Source: Acidobacteriota bacterium (GTDB taxonomy: Bacteria > Zixibacteria > MSB-5A5 > GN15 > FEB-12). From it: a stretch of 64,000 nucleotides of DNA. Both the position numbers and the translations under genes were made by a program. Positions 9,530 to 18,294 of this stretch are shown here, piece after piece. The DNA lies in NCBI GenBank assembly GCA_035529075.1, contig DATKXK010000009.1, forward strand, positions 62,001 to 126,000, given 5' to 3'. The number at the start of each line of letters is the position of its first letter. Within the stretch, counting starts at the first letter, position 1. The notes under the pieces are model-generated. The model ran no database searches and had not been told where the DNA came from. It saw only the letters and a list, made by a program, of their open reading frames with translations.

Positions 9530-10593
9530 GACAGTCTGTGCAAAATCCTCTGGATAGCGATCTTGCCAAGGTAAAGATCGACGTCAAACTTGTTGGCGCC
9601 CCAGATGGACAGGCGCGGTATCTGGCACCTGCCGGCGGCGTCCATGGGGTAGCGGCACGTGCCGGGCCGGCCCGTGAAGCCGGCGCGGTAACCGGCGTTC
9701 ACTACGAGTCCGACCATGTCGCCGTCGAAGGAGTTGGCCGGGTAACAGACCGTCTCGATGCTTCTGCCGAGCCGCGTTTCCAGTTCAGTTTTGGAATCCA
9801 CCAGTTCTCTCTCGGCCTCCCGGGCACTGAGTTGGGTGAGCTTTCGGTGTGACACGCCGTGCGACTGTATACGCACACCTTCAGCCAGCAGCGCCCGCAG
9901 TTCGGCCCAGCCCATGCACCGAATACCGAGCGTATATTCTCCACCGTCGTGCCTTTCGAGCGCGCTGATGACACCGTTGATGGTGTCGCAATCCAGTGAA
10001 TCAAGGGTATCGACGAGCTGCTGGCACGTCCTGCGCTTTTCCTTCTCGCTGGATAGGGACGAGTGCCTGACGATCTCCCGGACGCGCTCGGGAAACCCGT
10101 CTATATCACCTTGCAGGGCCGACCAGCCGTCCGGGCCCATGTTGTGCAAAGAGTTCGATACACGGAGGTGCCAGAAATGCCTGTCGGTGTCCACGAAGGC
10201 GGTGGGGACGAACATGACGGAGGGGCAACCGTGCCGGCGCAGAACCGGGAGGGCGTACTTCACGAAGTCGGAATCGCCGTCGTCAAAGGTCAGCAGGGCC
10301 GAATGCTCGCGCAGTTGCTTCTCACCGGAGATTACGGCCAGGAACTCGTCCAGGTCGATGACCTTGAAGTACTTACAGAGTCGGCCGAGCTGGGTTTCGA
10401 AAACCCGGTCATCGAGTCCCCGGTCGTAATTGAGGTAATGCCGTCGGGAGGACTCCGTGTCCGTAATTCTGTGAAAGGTAAAGACTACCAGCAGCTTCTG
10501 CCTGGTCCTGAGGCGGCAAACACAGAAGCAGAGCTTCCAGATCTTCAGATAAAAGGCCAGGTGCGTAACGATGTTCTTTACGAGCCCGCTCAT
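9526..10593 (-). CDS. Polysaccharide deacetylase family protein (NodB domain)
   Basis: A 355-residue member of carbohydrate esterase family 4. The NodB domain shows motif 1 as LLTFDDGDSDF near residue 100 (the Asp pair supplies base and metal ligand), motif 2 as QSHGVSHRKL near 248 (two metal His), and a later VCYPANSFDG. It would remove N-acetyl groups from a glycan. Residues 15-35 are hydrophobic, so it may be membrane-anchored. It lies between an acetyltransferase gene and the flippase gene, which fits tuning of polysaccharide acetylation. Confidence 0.85.
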   Translation of the reverse strand: MSGLVKNIVTHLAFYLKIWKLCFCVCRLRTRQKLLVVFTFHRITDTESSRRHYLNYDRGLDDRVFETQLGRLCKYFKVIDLDEFLAVISGEKQLREHSALLTFDDGDSDFVKYALPVLRRHGCPSVMFVPTAFVDTDRHFWHLRVSNSLHNMGPDGWSALQGDIDGFPERVREIVRHSSLSSEKEKRRTCQQLVDTLDSLDCDTINGVISALERHDGGEYTLGIRCMGWAELRALLAEGVRIQSHGVSHRKLTQLSAREAERELVDSKTELETRLGRSIETVCYPANSFDGDMVGLVVNAGYRAGFTGRPGTCRYPMDAAGRCQIPRLSIWGANKFDVDLYLGKIAIQRILHRLS

Positions 10594-10690
10594 GAATGTC
10601 CCCCCGGTCTACCGTATGTCTTCCACGACGATCATCGCCGGCCTTCCCTGTCGCCCTGCACAAACCGAGCCGGCTGCGGGCCTGCACGTC

Positions 10691-11749
10691 TCATGCGTCC
10701 GCATCATTGTCGCCGTCAAGATAGTGCCAGTTGTTCGCGTCCATGACCGCCGCCGCGTGCGGCAGAGTCGGGTCTATGTGCACGACGATTTTTCTGTTAT
10801 CGGCCCTGGGCGAAAAGCCGTACCGTTTGAACGTGTCCACTATGGTCCTGTCGCCGAAATAGCAGAGCGTGATCGTGTCAGCGTTTTGCATCCTCTGGTA
10901 GCGGATAAATTCTGAGAGCAGCGCGTTGAGCACGTCTGGTGAGCGCATGGAAAAAAGGTCGGCAATGTGGATGTTGTTCCCGTGAATCGTGTGATAGACG
11001 ATGTATGCCACAACTGCGCCGGTCGATTCAGCGGTGAGAGCGAACACGGAGAACGACTTGTACGGGCAGGCGGCGAATCGCCAGTTGAGGAAACTGCTCG
11101 TTCTCTCTCCGATGATGGCGTAGTGCGGCGAGGCCTCCCGCCAGAGGTCATCGAAGCGGCCGTCGAACTCACGGAGAATCTCGAACGTGTATTGGGTACT
11201 GCCCTTGTAGCGCGTGTCCGGTGACACCAGTTTGAGCGTCCAGTCGACGAGACCCGACGCGGCCCGCGTAAGGAAGCCGAGCCTGAGATACTTACGGATG
11301 TATTCTCGGGACCGCAGGATTTTGACCATCCTCACGGTTCTTCCCACGATCCGGAAGCCTACGGCCTGAGCGACTCTCTCGGAAACCACGTTCGCTGTTG
11401 CGTACAGGAAGGCCAGCCCAAGTTGCCCATACTCGGTGATGAGCACCTTCTGGAGCATTTTCGCGGTTCCATGTCCTCTGCAGACCGTGCTCACTGCCAG
11501 ATCGCCGGCAATTCCGCTTAGCTTCGGTTTGCCGTGGATCAGCATCTGCCTGGGGAAGACGGCGCTGGCTCCGATCACGGAGTCGTCCTCGGGGTCTCGC
11601 GCAATCCAACAGCCGGCCTGCCCGCGCGGATTGTTCTCGTAAAAGAGGTCGTACTTCTGCTCCTGCCAGCCGGGAAAGTGCCGCTTCCAGAAGTTGATAT
11701 AGTCCCGCTTGTCCTTATGCAGGTCTGCTCTGTAGATTGGGTAACTCAT
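10691..11749 (-). CDS. Double-GNAT-type acetyltransferase
   Basis: A 352-residue protein that appears to hold two GNAT folds. The first has the acetyl-CoA loop as VSTVCRGHGTAKMLQKV near residue 90. The second half (from about residue 190) lacks a clear pyrophosphate loop but keeps the fold-like pattern ending FKRYGFSPR. It has the general architecture of GNATs in exopolysaccharide loci that acetylate amino sugars or load acyl groups. It lies between a second GNAT and the polysaccharide deacetylase. The substrate is unknown. Confidence 0.75.
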   Translation of the reverse strand: MSYPIYRADLHKDKRDYINFWKRHFPGWQEQKYDLFYENNPRGQAGCWIARDPEDDSVIGASAVFPRQMLIHGKPKLSGIAGDLAVSTVCRGHGTAKMLQKVLITEYGQLGLAFLYATANVVSERVAQAVGFRIVGRTVRMVKILRSREYIRKYLRLGFLTRAASGLVDWTLKLVSPDTRYKGSTQYTFEILREFDGRFDDLWREASPHYAIIGERTSSFLNWRFAACPYKSFSVFALTAESTGAVVAYIVYHTIHGNNIHIADLFSMRSPDVLNALLSEFIRYQRMQNADTITLCYFGDRTIVDTFKRYGFSPRADNRKIVVHIDPTLPHAAAVMDANNWHYLDGDNDADA

Positions 11750-11799
11750 ATCGCTGTGCTCAGCCGGTTCGGCCCTTGGGTGTTGTGGTTATGTCACCA

Positions 11800-12486
11800 T
11801 CACACAATAGTAACATTATTCCTCGGCACACGAATAGAAACCTTGAGCGAGGACTTCCCCTCGGCAAGGTTCTTCACGTGAGAGAACCTGACAAACAGTA
11901 TTTTCGCGTATGTGATATATAGGAACGGGCTCAGGCCGAGTTTCGTGTGAATCGAGAATGAATGATTGTTGGTGAACTCCAGCAGGCCGAAAAAGGCGGT
12001 CGCTTGATGATCATGCGCGTACCTTATGCTTGCCGCCAGGGCCGGCATGTAAATACCTTTTCCCCGTGCCTCCGGCACCGTATAGGCCCCGAACATGTAG
12101 TAGCCGGCGGGACCGAAATCGTAATCAAACCCCATCCCCCGGACGTAGCAGCGGCCCCAGGCCCCCCAGACCACGGCAACGGGCGGGTCGTCCCCCAGCG
12201 ACGACAGAAAACACACCGCCCCTGCTTTCAACAGCGATTCAACTTGATCACGCGTCAGGTTTCCGATGCGGTCTATGTCATCTATGTCGGATAGTGTGGC
12301 GGTATGTACCTTCACTTCCGGGCTGTATTTTTCTGACAACTCAAAGGACACGGTTCTCACTATCCAGGCTCTGTTGAAGCGAAAGAGCCACGCCGGCAGT
12401 TCACCGGCCAGCGTATGCAGGCCGAGCGAAAACTCTCCCCTGGCGAACAGCCTGAGAATTCTGCCGAGGAATCGTATCGGTTTCAC
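11800..12486 (-). CDS. GNAT-like acyltransferase
   Basis: A 228-residue protein with an acetyl-CoA binding loop VPEARGKGIYMPAL near residue 135 and the GNAT-type tail FTNNHSFSIHTKLGLSPF. The first 45 residues are basic and hydrophobic and may associate with the membrane. It is the first of two adjacent GNAT genes in the polysaccharide locus. I infer modification of a sugar amine or hydroxyl. Confidence 0.7.
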   Translation of the reverse strand: MKPIRFLGRILRLFARGEFSLGLHTLAGELPAWLFRFNRAWIVRTVSFELSEKYSPEVKVHTATLSDIDDIDRIGNLTRDQVESLLKAGAVCFLSSLGDDPPVAVVWGAWGRCYVRGMGFDYDFGPAGYYMFGAYTVPEARGKGIYMPALAASIRYAHDHQATAFFGLLEFTNNHSFSIHTKLGLSPFLYITYAKILFVRFSHVKNLAEGKSSLKVSIRVPRNNVTIV

Positions 12487-12595
12487 GTTCGTGCCTTATT
12501 TCAGTCGTATCGGTCGGGGGCGCCGTTCCCTTTGCCGCTTGTCGGAAGATCGTTTTTGCCTGCGGTCGCGGCCGGGTCGATGGCGGGTGCTCCCG

Positions 12596-13357
12596 TTACG
12601 GGCTCAGTCCGGCCGCCCGGTAAATGACGGGCCGTGCGGCGGCGGCCAGGATGGTGTACCCTCTCTCATTGACGTGAACCGGGTCGGTCGAGCAATCGCG
12701 GGGAAGGAAGCCGTCGTCATCCTCGATGGCGGCCGCGAAATCGATCAAGTACAGACTGTTTACCTCCGCATATTGTCGGACCCAGGTATTGAAGGCCCTG
12801 AGGGAATCAGCCGCGCTGAAGTCGCCGATGTGCGCCTCCGGTTTTCCCGCCGGGATAATCGTGGAAACGACGGGCGTGATGTCGTTGGCCCGGGCCAGTT
12901 GGGTCATCATCTCCATCCCGTCCTTCAGGACCGCCAGGGGAAGTTGGGGACGGATATTGATGGAACAGAACTTGATCACCACCGCTCGCGGCCTGAGGTC
13001 GACAACGTCGCGCTTGAAGCGCGCGAGCATCTGCGGTACCAGTTGACCACCGACGCCGCGATTGAGTATCGAAACGCGGGGGAAATCGCGCTCGAGGTCC
13101 CACCTGGCGGTGATGGAGGCACCGAAAAAAACCACGCGCGTTGAATCAGTCTCTCCCGCTTCAAGGCGTTTTTTGATCCGCTCGTTTTCTTCTGCGTACG
13201 GGATTGAGGGGCCGGTCTGCTTCGTGGTTCCGGTCAGCCGTCGCTTGAGTTCACCCAGCGGCGACCCGCCGTACCGGATGAAGTGGAAGAACCCCCATAT
13301 GGCTACGAGGTTGAGCAGTATCGAACCGACCAGAATGATTTTCCAGAGGTTCTGCAT
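12596..13357 (-). CDS. SGNH/GDSL-like hydrolase with N-terminal membrane anchor
   Basis: A 253-residue protein whose residues 6-28 form one transmembrane segment, so the catalytic domain is probably periplasmic. Block I reads VVFFGASITARWD (Ser present, GAS instead of GDS), block II has NRGVGGQ, and block V is DPVHVNERGY with the Asp/His pair. Block III reads FCSIN instead of the usual GxND. It follows the LbH acyltransferase gene by 2 bases. SGNH proteins in such loci add or remove acetyl groups on the polymer; the degenerate block III leaves activity uncertain. Confidence 0.75.
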   Translation of the reverse strand: MQNLWKIILVGSILLNLVAIWGFFHFIRYGGSPLGELKRRLTGTTKQTGPSIPYAEENERIKKRLEAGETDSTRVVFFGASITARWDLERDFPRVSILNRGVGGQLVPQMLARFKRDVVDLRPRAVVIKFCSINIRPQLPLAVLKDGMEMMTQLARANDITPVVSTIIPAGKPEAHIGDFSAADSLRAFNTWVRQYAEVNSLYLIDFAAAIEDDDGFLPRDCSTDPVHVNERGYTILAAAARPVIYRAAGLSP

Positions 13358-13359
13358 GA

Positions 13360-13989
13360 TTATTTGTCCCCCGCCGCACTGCCGGCGGTGTCGGTCACCT
13401 GAAGGCTGACCTTGCGCGCCGGGTTACCCATGACGGTGATGCCGTCCGGCACTTCCTTGTAAACCACGCTGCCGGCGCCGACCGTGCAGCCCGCGCCGAC
13501 GTCGGCAAGGATCAGCGCGCCCTCGCCGATCCAACTGTTGCCGCCGATATGGATGCACTGGTACTCTTCTCTGACCGCCCCGTCCTGTGCCCGTTCTTCG
13601 GGACGCCCGTGCTGATACTTGCCCGAAATGACCGACACCCTCGCGCCGAACAGCACGTTTTCGCCGATGTCCGCGTACCCGATGATCGAATGAGTGCCGA
13701 CGACCCCCCCGCCACGGATCACCGTGTCGCGGTGGGCCACCATGCTGCCGAACAGAAAGCAGGCATCGGGGGATATTCGGGTGCAGACCGCCCAGTAGAA
13801 GGCCAGCCTCAGGTACTGGCCGCACAGCGTGGGGCACAGGGCCAGGAGTTCTTTGCACGAACCGTAGACCCGTTCGGCTTTTCTACCGAAGAGCAGTGCC
13901 TCCAGGAGGGTCACGAAGATCAGCGGCGAGGTGAGGACAAGCCCCGTCAGTAAGAGCAATCGTTTGAGTATCAGCTTTACAGTCTGCAT
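13360..13989 (-). CDS. Left-handed beta-helix (hexapeptide) acyltransferase
   Basis: A 209-residue protein. An N-terminal hydrophobic stretch (about residues 8-28) is followed by imperfect hexapeptide repeats such as IIGYADIGENVLFGARVSV and IGGNSWIGEGALILADVGAGCTV, ending PDGITVMGNPARKV, which is typical of serine/sugar O-acetyltransferases that trimerise. A loop with KYQHGRPEE carries the likely catalytic His. It adjoins an SGNH-like hydrolase gene, suggesting a cytoplasmic donor/periplasmic acceptor acylation pair. Confidence 0.8.
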   Translation of the reverse strand: MQTVKLILKRLLLLTGLVLTSPLIFVTLLEALLFGRKAERVYGSCKELLALCPTLCGQYLRLAFYWAVCTRISPDACFLFGSMVAHRDTVIRGGGVVGTHSIIGYADIGENVLFGARVSVISGKYQHGRPEERAQDGAVREEYQCIHIGGNSWIGEGALILADVGAGCTVGAGSVVYKEVPDGITVMGNPARKVSLQVTDTAGSAAGDK

Positions 13990-14012
13990 GCCTTGCCGGT
14001 TCGGTGGCAGGT

Positions 14013-15098
14013 CTACGTGCCCTCGTTGTAGCGGCGGATGAGATCCTGCACGTCCTGCTCGGTGGCTTTGCCGTCCTTGAAATCCCTGATCATGCGGTCG
14101 ATGTCCTGCCGGGTGACGGTGCCCGTGTTCTGAACGAGGATATCCTGTGTCGCCTGCCTGATAAAGCCCAGAAGAGTATCCTGAAGGTACTGCGCGCCGT
14201 CAGGGTTCAGATGTGATCCATAGGCATATCCTGCCCAGTAGTCTTCGTTCAGGCAGTACCTGTTGGCCGCGCCCGCCGCCGTTTCGCACAGCAGGCGGTA
14301 CGGGTCGAACTTCCAGACGTTTCTGTAAGCCCCGACGTTGCTATGGGTAAAGAAATCCTCCGAGGCGAACCACGTGGCAAGGTCATAGATGAGTTTTGCG
14401 CGGGCCGTATCACCACCGAAATTGTCGCTGTTTGACGTATTCAGGGCCAGCGGTGTGCCCATAATGAGGCAGAAATTCTGCTCTGGGTGGTTGGTCAGGC
14501 TGTCGACAAGCTCCCGGTACCAGGTCTTGATGCTGTCGACCTTCTGCTGGGTGGGATCACGCCACAGCCGGTAGGGGTTCTTGATTATGACCATGTCGTA
14601 GTCTTCCCACACCGAGTCGGTCGGGGTGTAGTAAATCCAGTGCCCGGTGAACGGGTGCCAGAAGACCGAGTCCTGCTTGCCCGGGACGCGGAACATATCC
14701 TCGAGAATAGGACAATCATCGACGGTAGCCATTTGGATGATGTGGTTCCGGTAGGACGGTCCCACCCACTGGTAATCCGCCACGTTCAGGTAGTTGACTT
14801 TGGGGCAGTCCTGTCCGTTGTAAGTTGGCACGGTGTCAGAAATCGCGTTGACCCCGGTGCCGTCGTTGTTCATGCTGTAGCTTCTAAAGACAATCCGGGC
14901 CGTATCGTTTCCGTAAGTCACCGTTGTCGTGTCCAGCACGTCCTGGATATTTCGGTACTGGCCCCAGGCGTAGCAGTTTTCGACCGCCGATTCGCCTACC
15001 GAGTAGTGCGCGAACATGTACGACACTCGCGTCTGGTCGGCCCGGGCCAGGGCAAGTGCGGCCAGCACGAGGAGACCGGATCTGACGAACACCTTCAT
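14013..15098 (-). CDS. Exported SGNH-like protein of unknown function
   Basis: About 361 residues. I start at the ATG at 15098, which gives a clear signal peptide (MKVFVRSGLLVLAALALARA) and leaves out 27 unconvincing residues. The mature part opens FAHYSVGESAVENC, which could supply an SGNH-type Ser, and has GSHLNPDGAQYL near residue 310, resembling the Asp/His block. The last ~40 residues (TGTVTRQDIDRMIRDFKDG, then ATEQDVQDLIRRYNEG) are two short helical segments of similar pattern, possibly a docking tail. It is probably a periplasmic or surface protein of the polysaccharide locus. I do not recognise a named family. Confidence 0.6.
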   Translation of the reverse strand: MKVFVRSGLLVLAALALARADQTRVSYMFAHYSVGESAVENCYAWGQYRNIQDVLDTTTVTYGNDTARIVFRSYSMNNDGTGVNAISDTVPTYNGQDCPKVNYLNVADYQWVGPSYRNHIIQMATVDDCPILEDMFRVPGKQDSVFWHPFTGHWIYYTPTDSVWEDYDMVIIKNPYRLWRDPTQQKVDSIKTWYRELVDSLTNHPEQNFCLIMGTPLALNTSNSDNFGGDTARAKLIYDLATWFASEDFFTHSNVGAYRNVWKFDPYRLLCETAAGAANRYCLNEDYWAGYAYGSHLNPDGAQYLQDTLLGFIRQATQDILVQNTGTVTRQDIDRMIRDFKDGKATEQDVQDLIRRYNEGT

Positions 15099-15303
15099 AT
15101 CGACAACATCCTGTCTGAGCGAAAGACGAACCGTTCGGGCCGACGGTGGCCGGCCGACCTCCCGCCGCGTCTGGAGCAAGCCGCAGCGCGTCGTCTCGCT
15201 CGGTTTTCGGGTATCAATGAATCACCAATCATGGCAAATAGCAACGTTTATCGAAAGTCCACTTCTTTCGGTTTCCGCGCCGCCTGTCGGCAGGGCAGGA
15301 GCA

Positions 15304-16146
15304 TCATTTCAAGAGAGTTACTTTTTCCACGAACCGCTGAACGTCGGTTGAAATTCTGTAGAAGTACGTGCCGCTTCCCAGGTTGCCGTCGTTAAGCCAC
15401 GTGATAGTGCCTTCGTTCTGACCGGCCACGAACGACCTGGAGAATACCTGTTGCCCAAGGATGTTGAATACTTCGAAATGAACCTTCCGGCCGGCCAGGT
15501 CCGCTCCTCGGTAAGATATAGTAACCTGCGGATTGAAGGGGTTGGGAAAGGCCAGGCAGACTAGCTGTTGTGTTGATGCTTCGCCGCCGTAGGGGAAATC
15601 GTCCTGAATGCCTACGGAGAGGATCACGTCCACCGAAATAGGCCCTGAAGTTGAAAAGAACCCGGCGCTGTTACCGAAAAAAGCGGACGTGTGGAGGGGA
15701 AGCACGAAGTTTCCCACGTCCGTGGCGACTATCTTCACTTCGAGCACAACGCTGTCGTCCGGAGAGATCAGGTTATGGATATTCTCGCTGCCGTCGGGCG
15801 AATCGAGTACCCAGTGATAGCAGTTCAAGCCCGGAATGACGAGGTTCGGCACGTGGTCGGAGAATCCGTAGTCAATCGTCGCCCCGTTTATCTCGACCGA
15901 TTGCGCCACAACCTGGAATTCCGGTGGCAGGTTGTCGCTGAAATACAGGCCGCTCAAATCAAAACTCTCGTGGTTGACGAGTACCCGCGTGATAGTCAAG
16001 GTGTCGCCGAGCGAGAGCGTGACAGAGCTCGTCAGGTAGTAGTTCTCCACCGCGGCTCCGGCGGGGTAGACGGTCTCCTGCGAGTACAACCCGGCCGGGG
16101 CTGCCAGGAATGTCAGCCCTGCAGTCAGAATCAGTCCTGCTCTCAT
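15304..16146 (-). CDS. Secreted protein with T9SS type A-like C-terminal sorting domain
   Basis: About 280 residues from the ATG at 16146: signal peptide (MRAGLILTAGLTFLAAPAG), a ~150-residue beta-rich domain containing LSGLYFSDNLPPEF, then a C-terminal domain with FPNPFNPQVTISY, FNILGQQVF and the terminal pattern GTYFYRISTD...VTLLK. That C-terminus is the usual type A sorting/FlgD-like Ig domain of FCB bacteria. The central domain is clearly homologous to that of the protein at 25616-26395, which ends differently. It lies second in the polysaccharide locus, after the Wzz-like gene. Role unknown; surface or matrix localisation is inferred. Confidence 0.78.
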   Translation of the reverse strand: MRAGLILTAGLTFLAAPAGLYSQETVYPAGAAVENYYLTSSVTLSLGDTLTITRVLVNHESFDLSGLYFSDNLPPEFQVVAQSVEINGATIDYGFSDHVPNLVIPGLNCYHWVLDSPDGSENIHNLISPDDSVVLEVKIVATDVGNFVLPLHTSAFFGNSAGFFSTSGPISVDVILSVGIQDDFPYGGEASTQQLVCLAFPNPFNPQVTISYRGADLAGRKVHFEVFNILGQQVFSRSFVAGQNEGTITWLNDGNLGSGTYFYRISTDVQRFVEKVTLLK

Positions 16147-16415
16147 ATCGCCTTTATCGACAGCGCGGTGCGTCAAGTAAACCTAAGATCAAGCTGGGAC
16201 GACTGAAATCAGTCGCCGTTAACTATTTGTCAGTTAAGTGGTTGATGTCTGTCGGGGTTTGGCTGACAAAAGATCGGTGTCTTTATGTCCGGTTTTGTCG
16301 AAAGATCACCCGGCTCAATTCCGAATACAATACAAATTTCATGGTTGTTATTAGAATTCTGCCCGGCAGGTATCAGACTGGGTGGTCCCGTGGCCGGATG
16401 CACCGGCAGCGGAAA
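16147..16415. promoter_or_regulatory. Gene-free 269-bp region with nested inverted repeats
   Basis: The stretch between the Wzz-like gene and the secreted-protein gene is AT-richer than its surroundings and holds three dyads: CGACTGA/TCAGTCG at 16200-16215, TTAACT-N7-AGTTAA at 16219-16237, and TTTGTCAG/CTGACAAA at 16226-16233 and 16263-16270. The second and third overlap, so they are mutually exclusive as hairpins. They lie 54-124 bases upstream of the start at 16146, where an operator or a 5' leader structure would be. No convincing -35/-10 pair was found. Confidence 0.4.
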
Positions 16416-17939
16416 TTACCGGGCTACTTTTTTGAGAAAGTCAATTCTGGGCGCGATGCCCAGCACCGGCAGCCCCATTACTTCTTCAACTTCATCGGGC
16501 TTCTTGAACGAGGAGTCCAGCAGTTCCACCAGGAAGGCCACGGCGCCGCCTATCATCAGGCCGAGGATAACTCCGAGGATGACAATTTTGCCACGGTTGG
16601 GCTTGGTCGGACTCAACGACAGCTTGGCCGGTTCGACGACTCGGTTGCTGGAGAGCGACGCGTCCTGGATCAGCGCCTGGGAGATCGTCGAGCTTTCCTG
16701 TTGCCGCTGGAACCGGTCGCGCAGGTCAGTCGTGGCGCTAATCTCTCGATCCAGTTGGGCCAGGCGCGCTTCGTACTCGGGGACGAGGTTTATCCGTGCC
16801 GTCAACTCATCCATGGCCGCCTGGACAAACGGCCTGTTCGTTGACAGGTAGTCCAGGCTGGTCCGGATGTTGAAAAGCTCGACGAGCAGCCGTTGTGTCT
16901 GCTGGTCGGCGTCGGCATACTGCCGCTGCACCAGCCGCTGGTTTTCCGTCTCTATGGCAGTGAGTATGTTGTTCACTCTGCCATGGTAATTGAGCATCTG
17001 GGGACTGTCCCAGGTGTATTTGACTATCAGCTCACCGATCTCCTGCATTTCCTGCCTGAGTTCCCGCCGCTTCTGTGCCTTTTCATCCGAATCGTTCAAC
17101 GTCAACCGGTCGACGGACAGCCCTTCGACCGTCATAAGCTGATTCAGGATGGTCCGTTCTTCCTCACGCAGGTCATTGATTTCAGTGGTTGTTCGGTCAA
17201 TCTCGTGGGAGATATCGGCCCGGTTGGCTTCGGAGGCGATGGACTCGCCAAGCTGGACGGCGAGGAACTCTTTTTCCAGGGCGGTCTTATCGGCAAGCTT
17301 GTCGGTTAGCTGCCGCTCATACTTCTCCAGTTGAATATCGGAAAAGTCCTGAGAGGAGCGGATCTGCGCCAACTCCTGCTTGACCTTGCCGGCGATGAAG
17401 ATCTCACCGAGCGCGTTGGCGATATTCCTCGCCTTGACCGGATCGGTGGAGCCCGCGGTTATCTTGACCTGATCATTGGCCGCCCAGGATAGGCGGATGT
17501 CTTTCTTGAGCCTGGACTGCAGGACGTTGAGCCGCGCCTGCTCAAGGGTGATATTAGGCTGCCGCTGGACAAAGGCGCGAGCTTGCTTGTCGATGTCGGG
17601 TTCGCGGTCCAGTTGCAGGCGCTCGTTGAGAGCCGCCGTATAGCTGCTGGACGTCAGGTAATTGAAAATGCTGTTGAGCTGACTCTGCTTTTCAGCCACT
17701 GAAAGCCGCTGCAGGCCCGGTTGTTGGCCGACCAGGCGCTGGATCTCCGTCGTCAGCGGCAGTTGCGGATCGATCTGGATGATCGTCCATGACTCATACT
17801 CCGGTGTTATCAGGTACGAGCCACCGAAAGCGACCGCCACCACCATAATAAGGGGAATGACAATGAGCCATTTCCGCTTCCAGAATACGGCCAGGATATC
17901 CCTTATATTAAGAGAATCGCGCGAATCCCTGACTTTCAT
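16416..17939 (-). CDS. Wzz/GumC-like polysaccharide co-polymerase
   Basis: A 507-residue protein with the Wzz architecture: a cytoplasmic N-terminus, a transmembrane segment at about residues 30-48, a long periplasmic helical/coiled-coil region (about 190-420, rich in Gln, Glu and Arg), and a second transmembrane segment near 458-478 preceded by a Pro-containing SPTKPNRGK. It ends VEEVMGLPVLGIAPRIDFLKK, the juxtamembrane part of GumC-type proteins, but has no tyrosine-kinase domain. It sets chain length together with the Wzy-like polymerase and is the first gene of the minus-strand locus. Confidence 0.88.
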   Translation of the reverse strand: MKVRDSRDSLNIRDILAVFWKRKWLIVIPLIMVVAVAFGGSYLITPEYESWTIIQIDPQLPLTTEIQRLVGQQPGLQRLSVAEKQSQLNSIFNYLTSSSYTAALNERLQLDREPDIDKQARAFVQRQPNITLEQARLNVLQSRLKKDIRLSWAANDQVKITAGSTDPVKARNIANALGEIFIAGKVKQELAQIRSSQDFSDIQLEKYERQLTDKLADKTALEKEFLAVQLGESIASEANRADISHEIDRTTTEINDLREEERTILNQLMTVEGLSVDRLTLNDSDEKAQKRRELRQEMQEIGELIVKYTWDSPQMLNYHGRVNNILTAIETENQRLVQRQYADADQQTQRLLVELFNIRTSLDYLSTNRPFVQAAMDELTARINLVPEYEARLAQLDREISATTDLRDRFQRQQESSTISQALIQDASLSSNRVVEPAKLSLSPTKPNRGKIVILGVILGLMIGGAVAFLVELLDSSFKKPDEVEEVMGLPVLGIAPRIDFLKKVAR

Positions 17940-17973
17940 GAACCCTTATCCTCTTGAGCAGGTTGTTGCGGGG

Positions 17974-17994
17974 TTGTTGCCGGGCAGGCAACAA
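17974..17994 (-). promoter_or_regulatory. Stem-loop in the leader of the Wzz-like gene
   Basis: TTGTTGCC (17974-17981) pairs perfectly with GGCAACAA (17987-17994) around a 5-base loop. A second copy of GTTGTTGC at 17962 could compete for the same partner. It lies 35-55 bases before the start codon at 17939, with no T run, so control of translation or mRNA stability is more likely than termination. Confidence 0.4.
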
Positions 17995-18071
17995 TTCCCC
18001 GCCCCTGTTACCATCGGCCGGCGCACCGGTTCCCTTTGTTTTTCTTTTCTTGCGCCTGTCGCAACCGCTGA

Positions 18072-18101
18072 TATATAAGGTAGGATCGGTACCCGAGTAA
18101 A
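18072..18101 (-). promoter_or_regulatory. Candidate sigma70-like promoter of the polysaccharide locus
   Basis: On the minus strand TTTACT (18096-18101) and TATATA (18072-18077) are 18 bases apart, about 130 bases before the start of the Wzz-like gene. The -10 is good, the -35 moderate. Confidence 0.35.
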
Positions 18102-18211
18102 GAAATATCATCGCCGCAGGAGGTCAGTTCAGCCGAGGTAAGCCCGGTCCGATAATGGTGGAGACGCCGGCATCGGCGGTCGAGAAGATCCGGCCAGGCG
18201 CGTTTTTGCGG

Positions 18212-18239
18212 TTGTGTTTATGCGCCAATTGGCTATTTT
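18212..18239 (+). promoter_or_regulatory. Weak candidate promoter for the nadE-ACP-ligase-asnB operon
   Basis: TTGTGT (18212-18217) and TATTTT (18234-18239) have a 16-base spacer and would give a leader of about 50 bases. Both hexamers depart from consensus. Confidence 0.25.
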
Positions 18240-18294
18240 GTTGAGCACCTTAGGCTGAGCACATTCACTACGAGATATAAGGGGAAACGCATCA

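Larger units (their letters stand above)
17940..18294. other. 355-bp divergent intergenic region
   Basis: It separates the minus-strand polysaccharide locus (first gene starting at 17939) from the plus-strand nadE gene (18295) and must hold both promoters. It contains a hairpin in the leader of the Wzz-like gene (17974-17994), a candidate minus-strand promoter (18072-18101) and a weaker plus-strand candidate (18212-18239). No open reading frame with coding character is present. Confidence 0.6.

Noticed and set aside
729-17939. Exosortase/PEP-CTERM locus
   Set aside because: Several genes resemble exosortase-associated EPS genes, but no exosortase and no PEP-CTERM tail was found in the window; the exported proteins have other C-termini.
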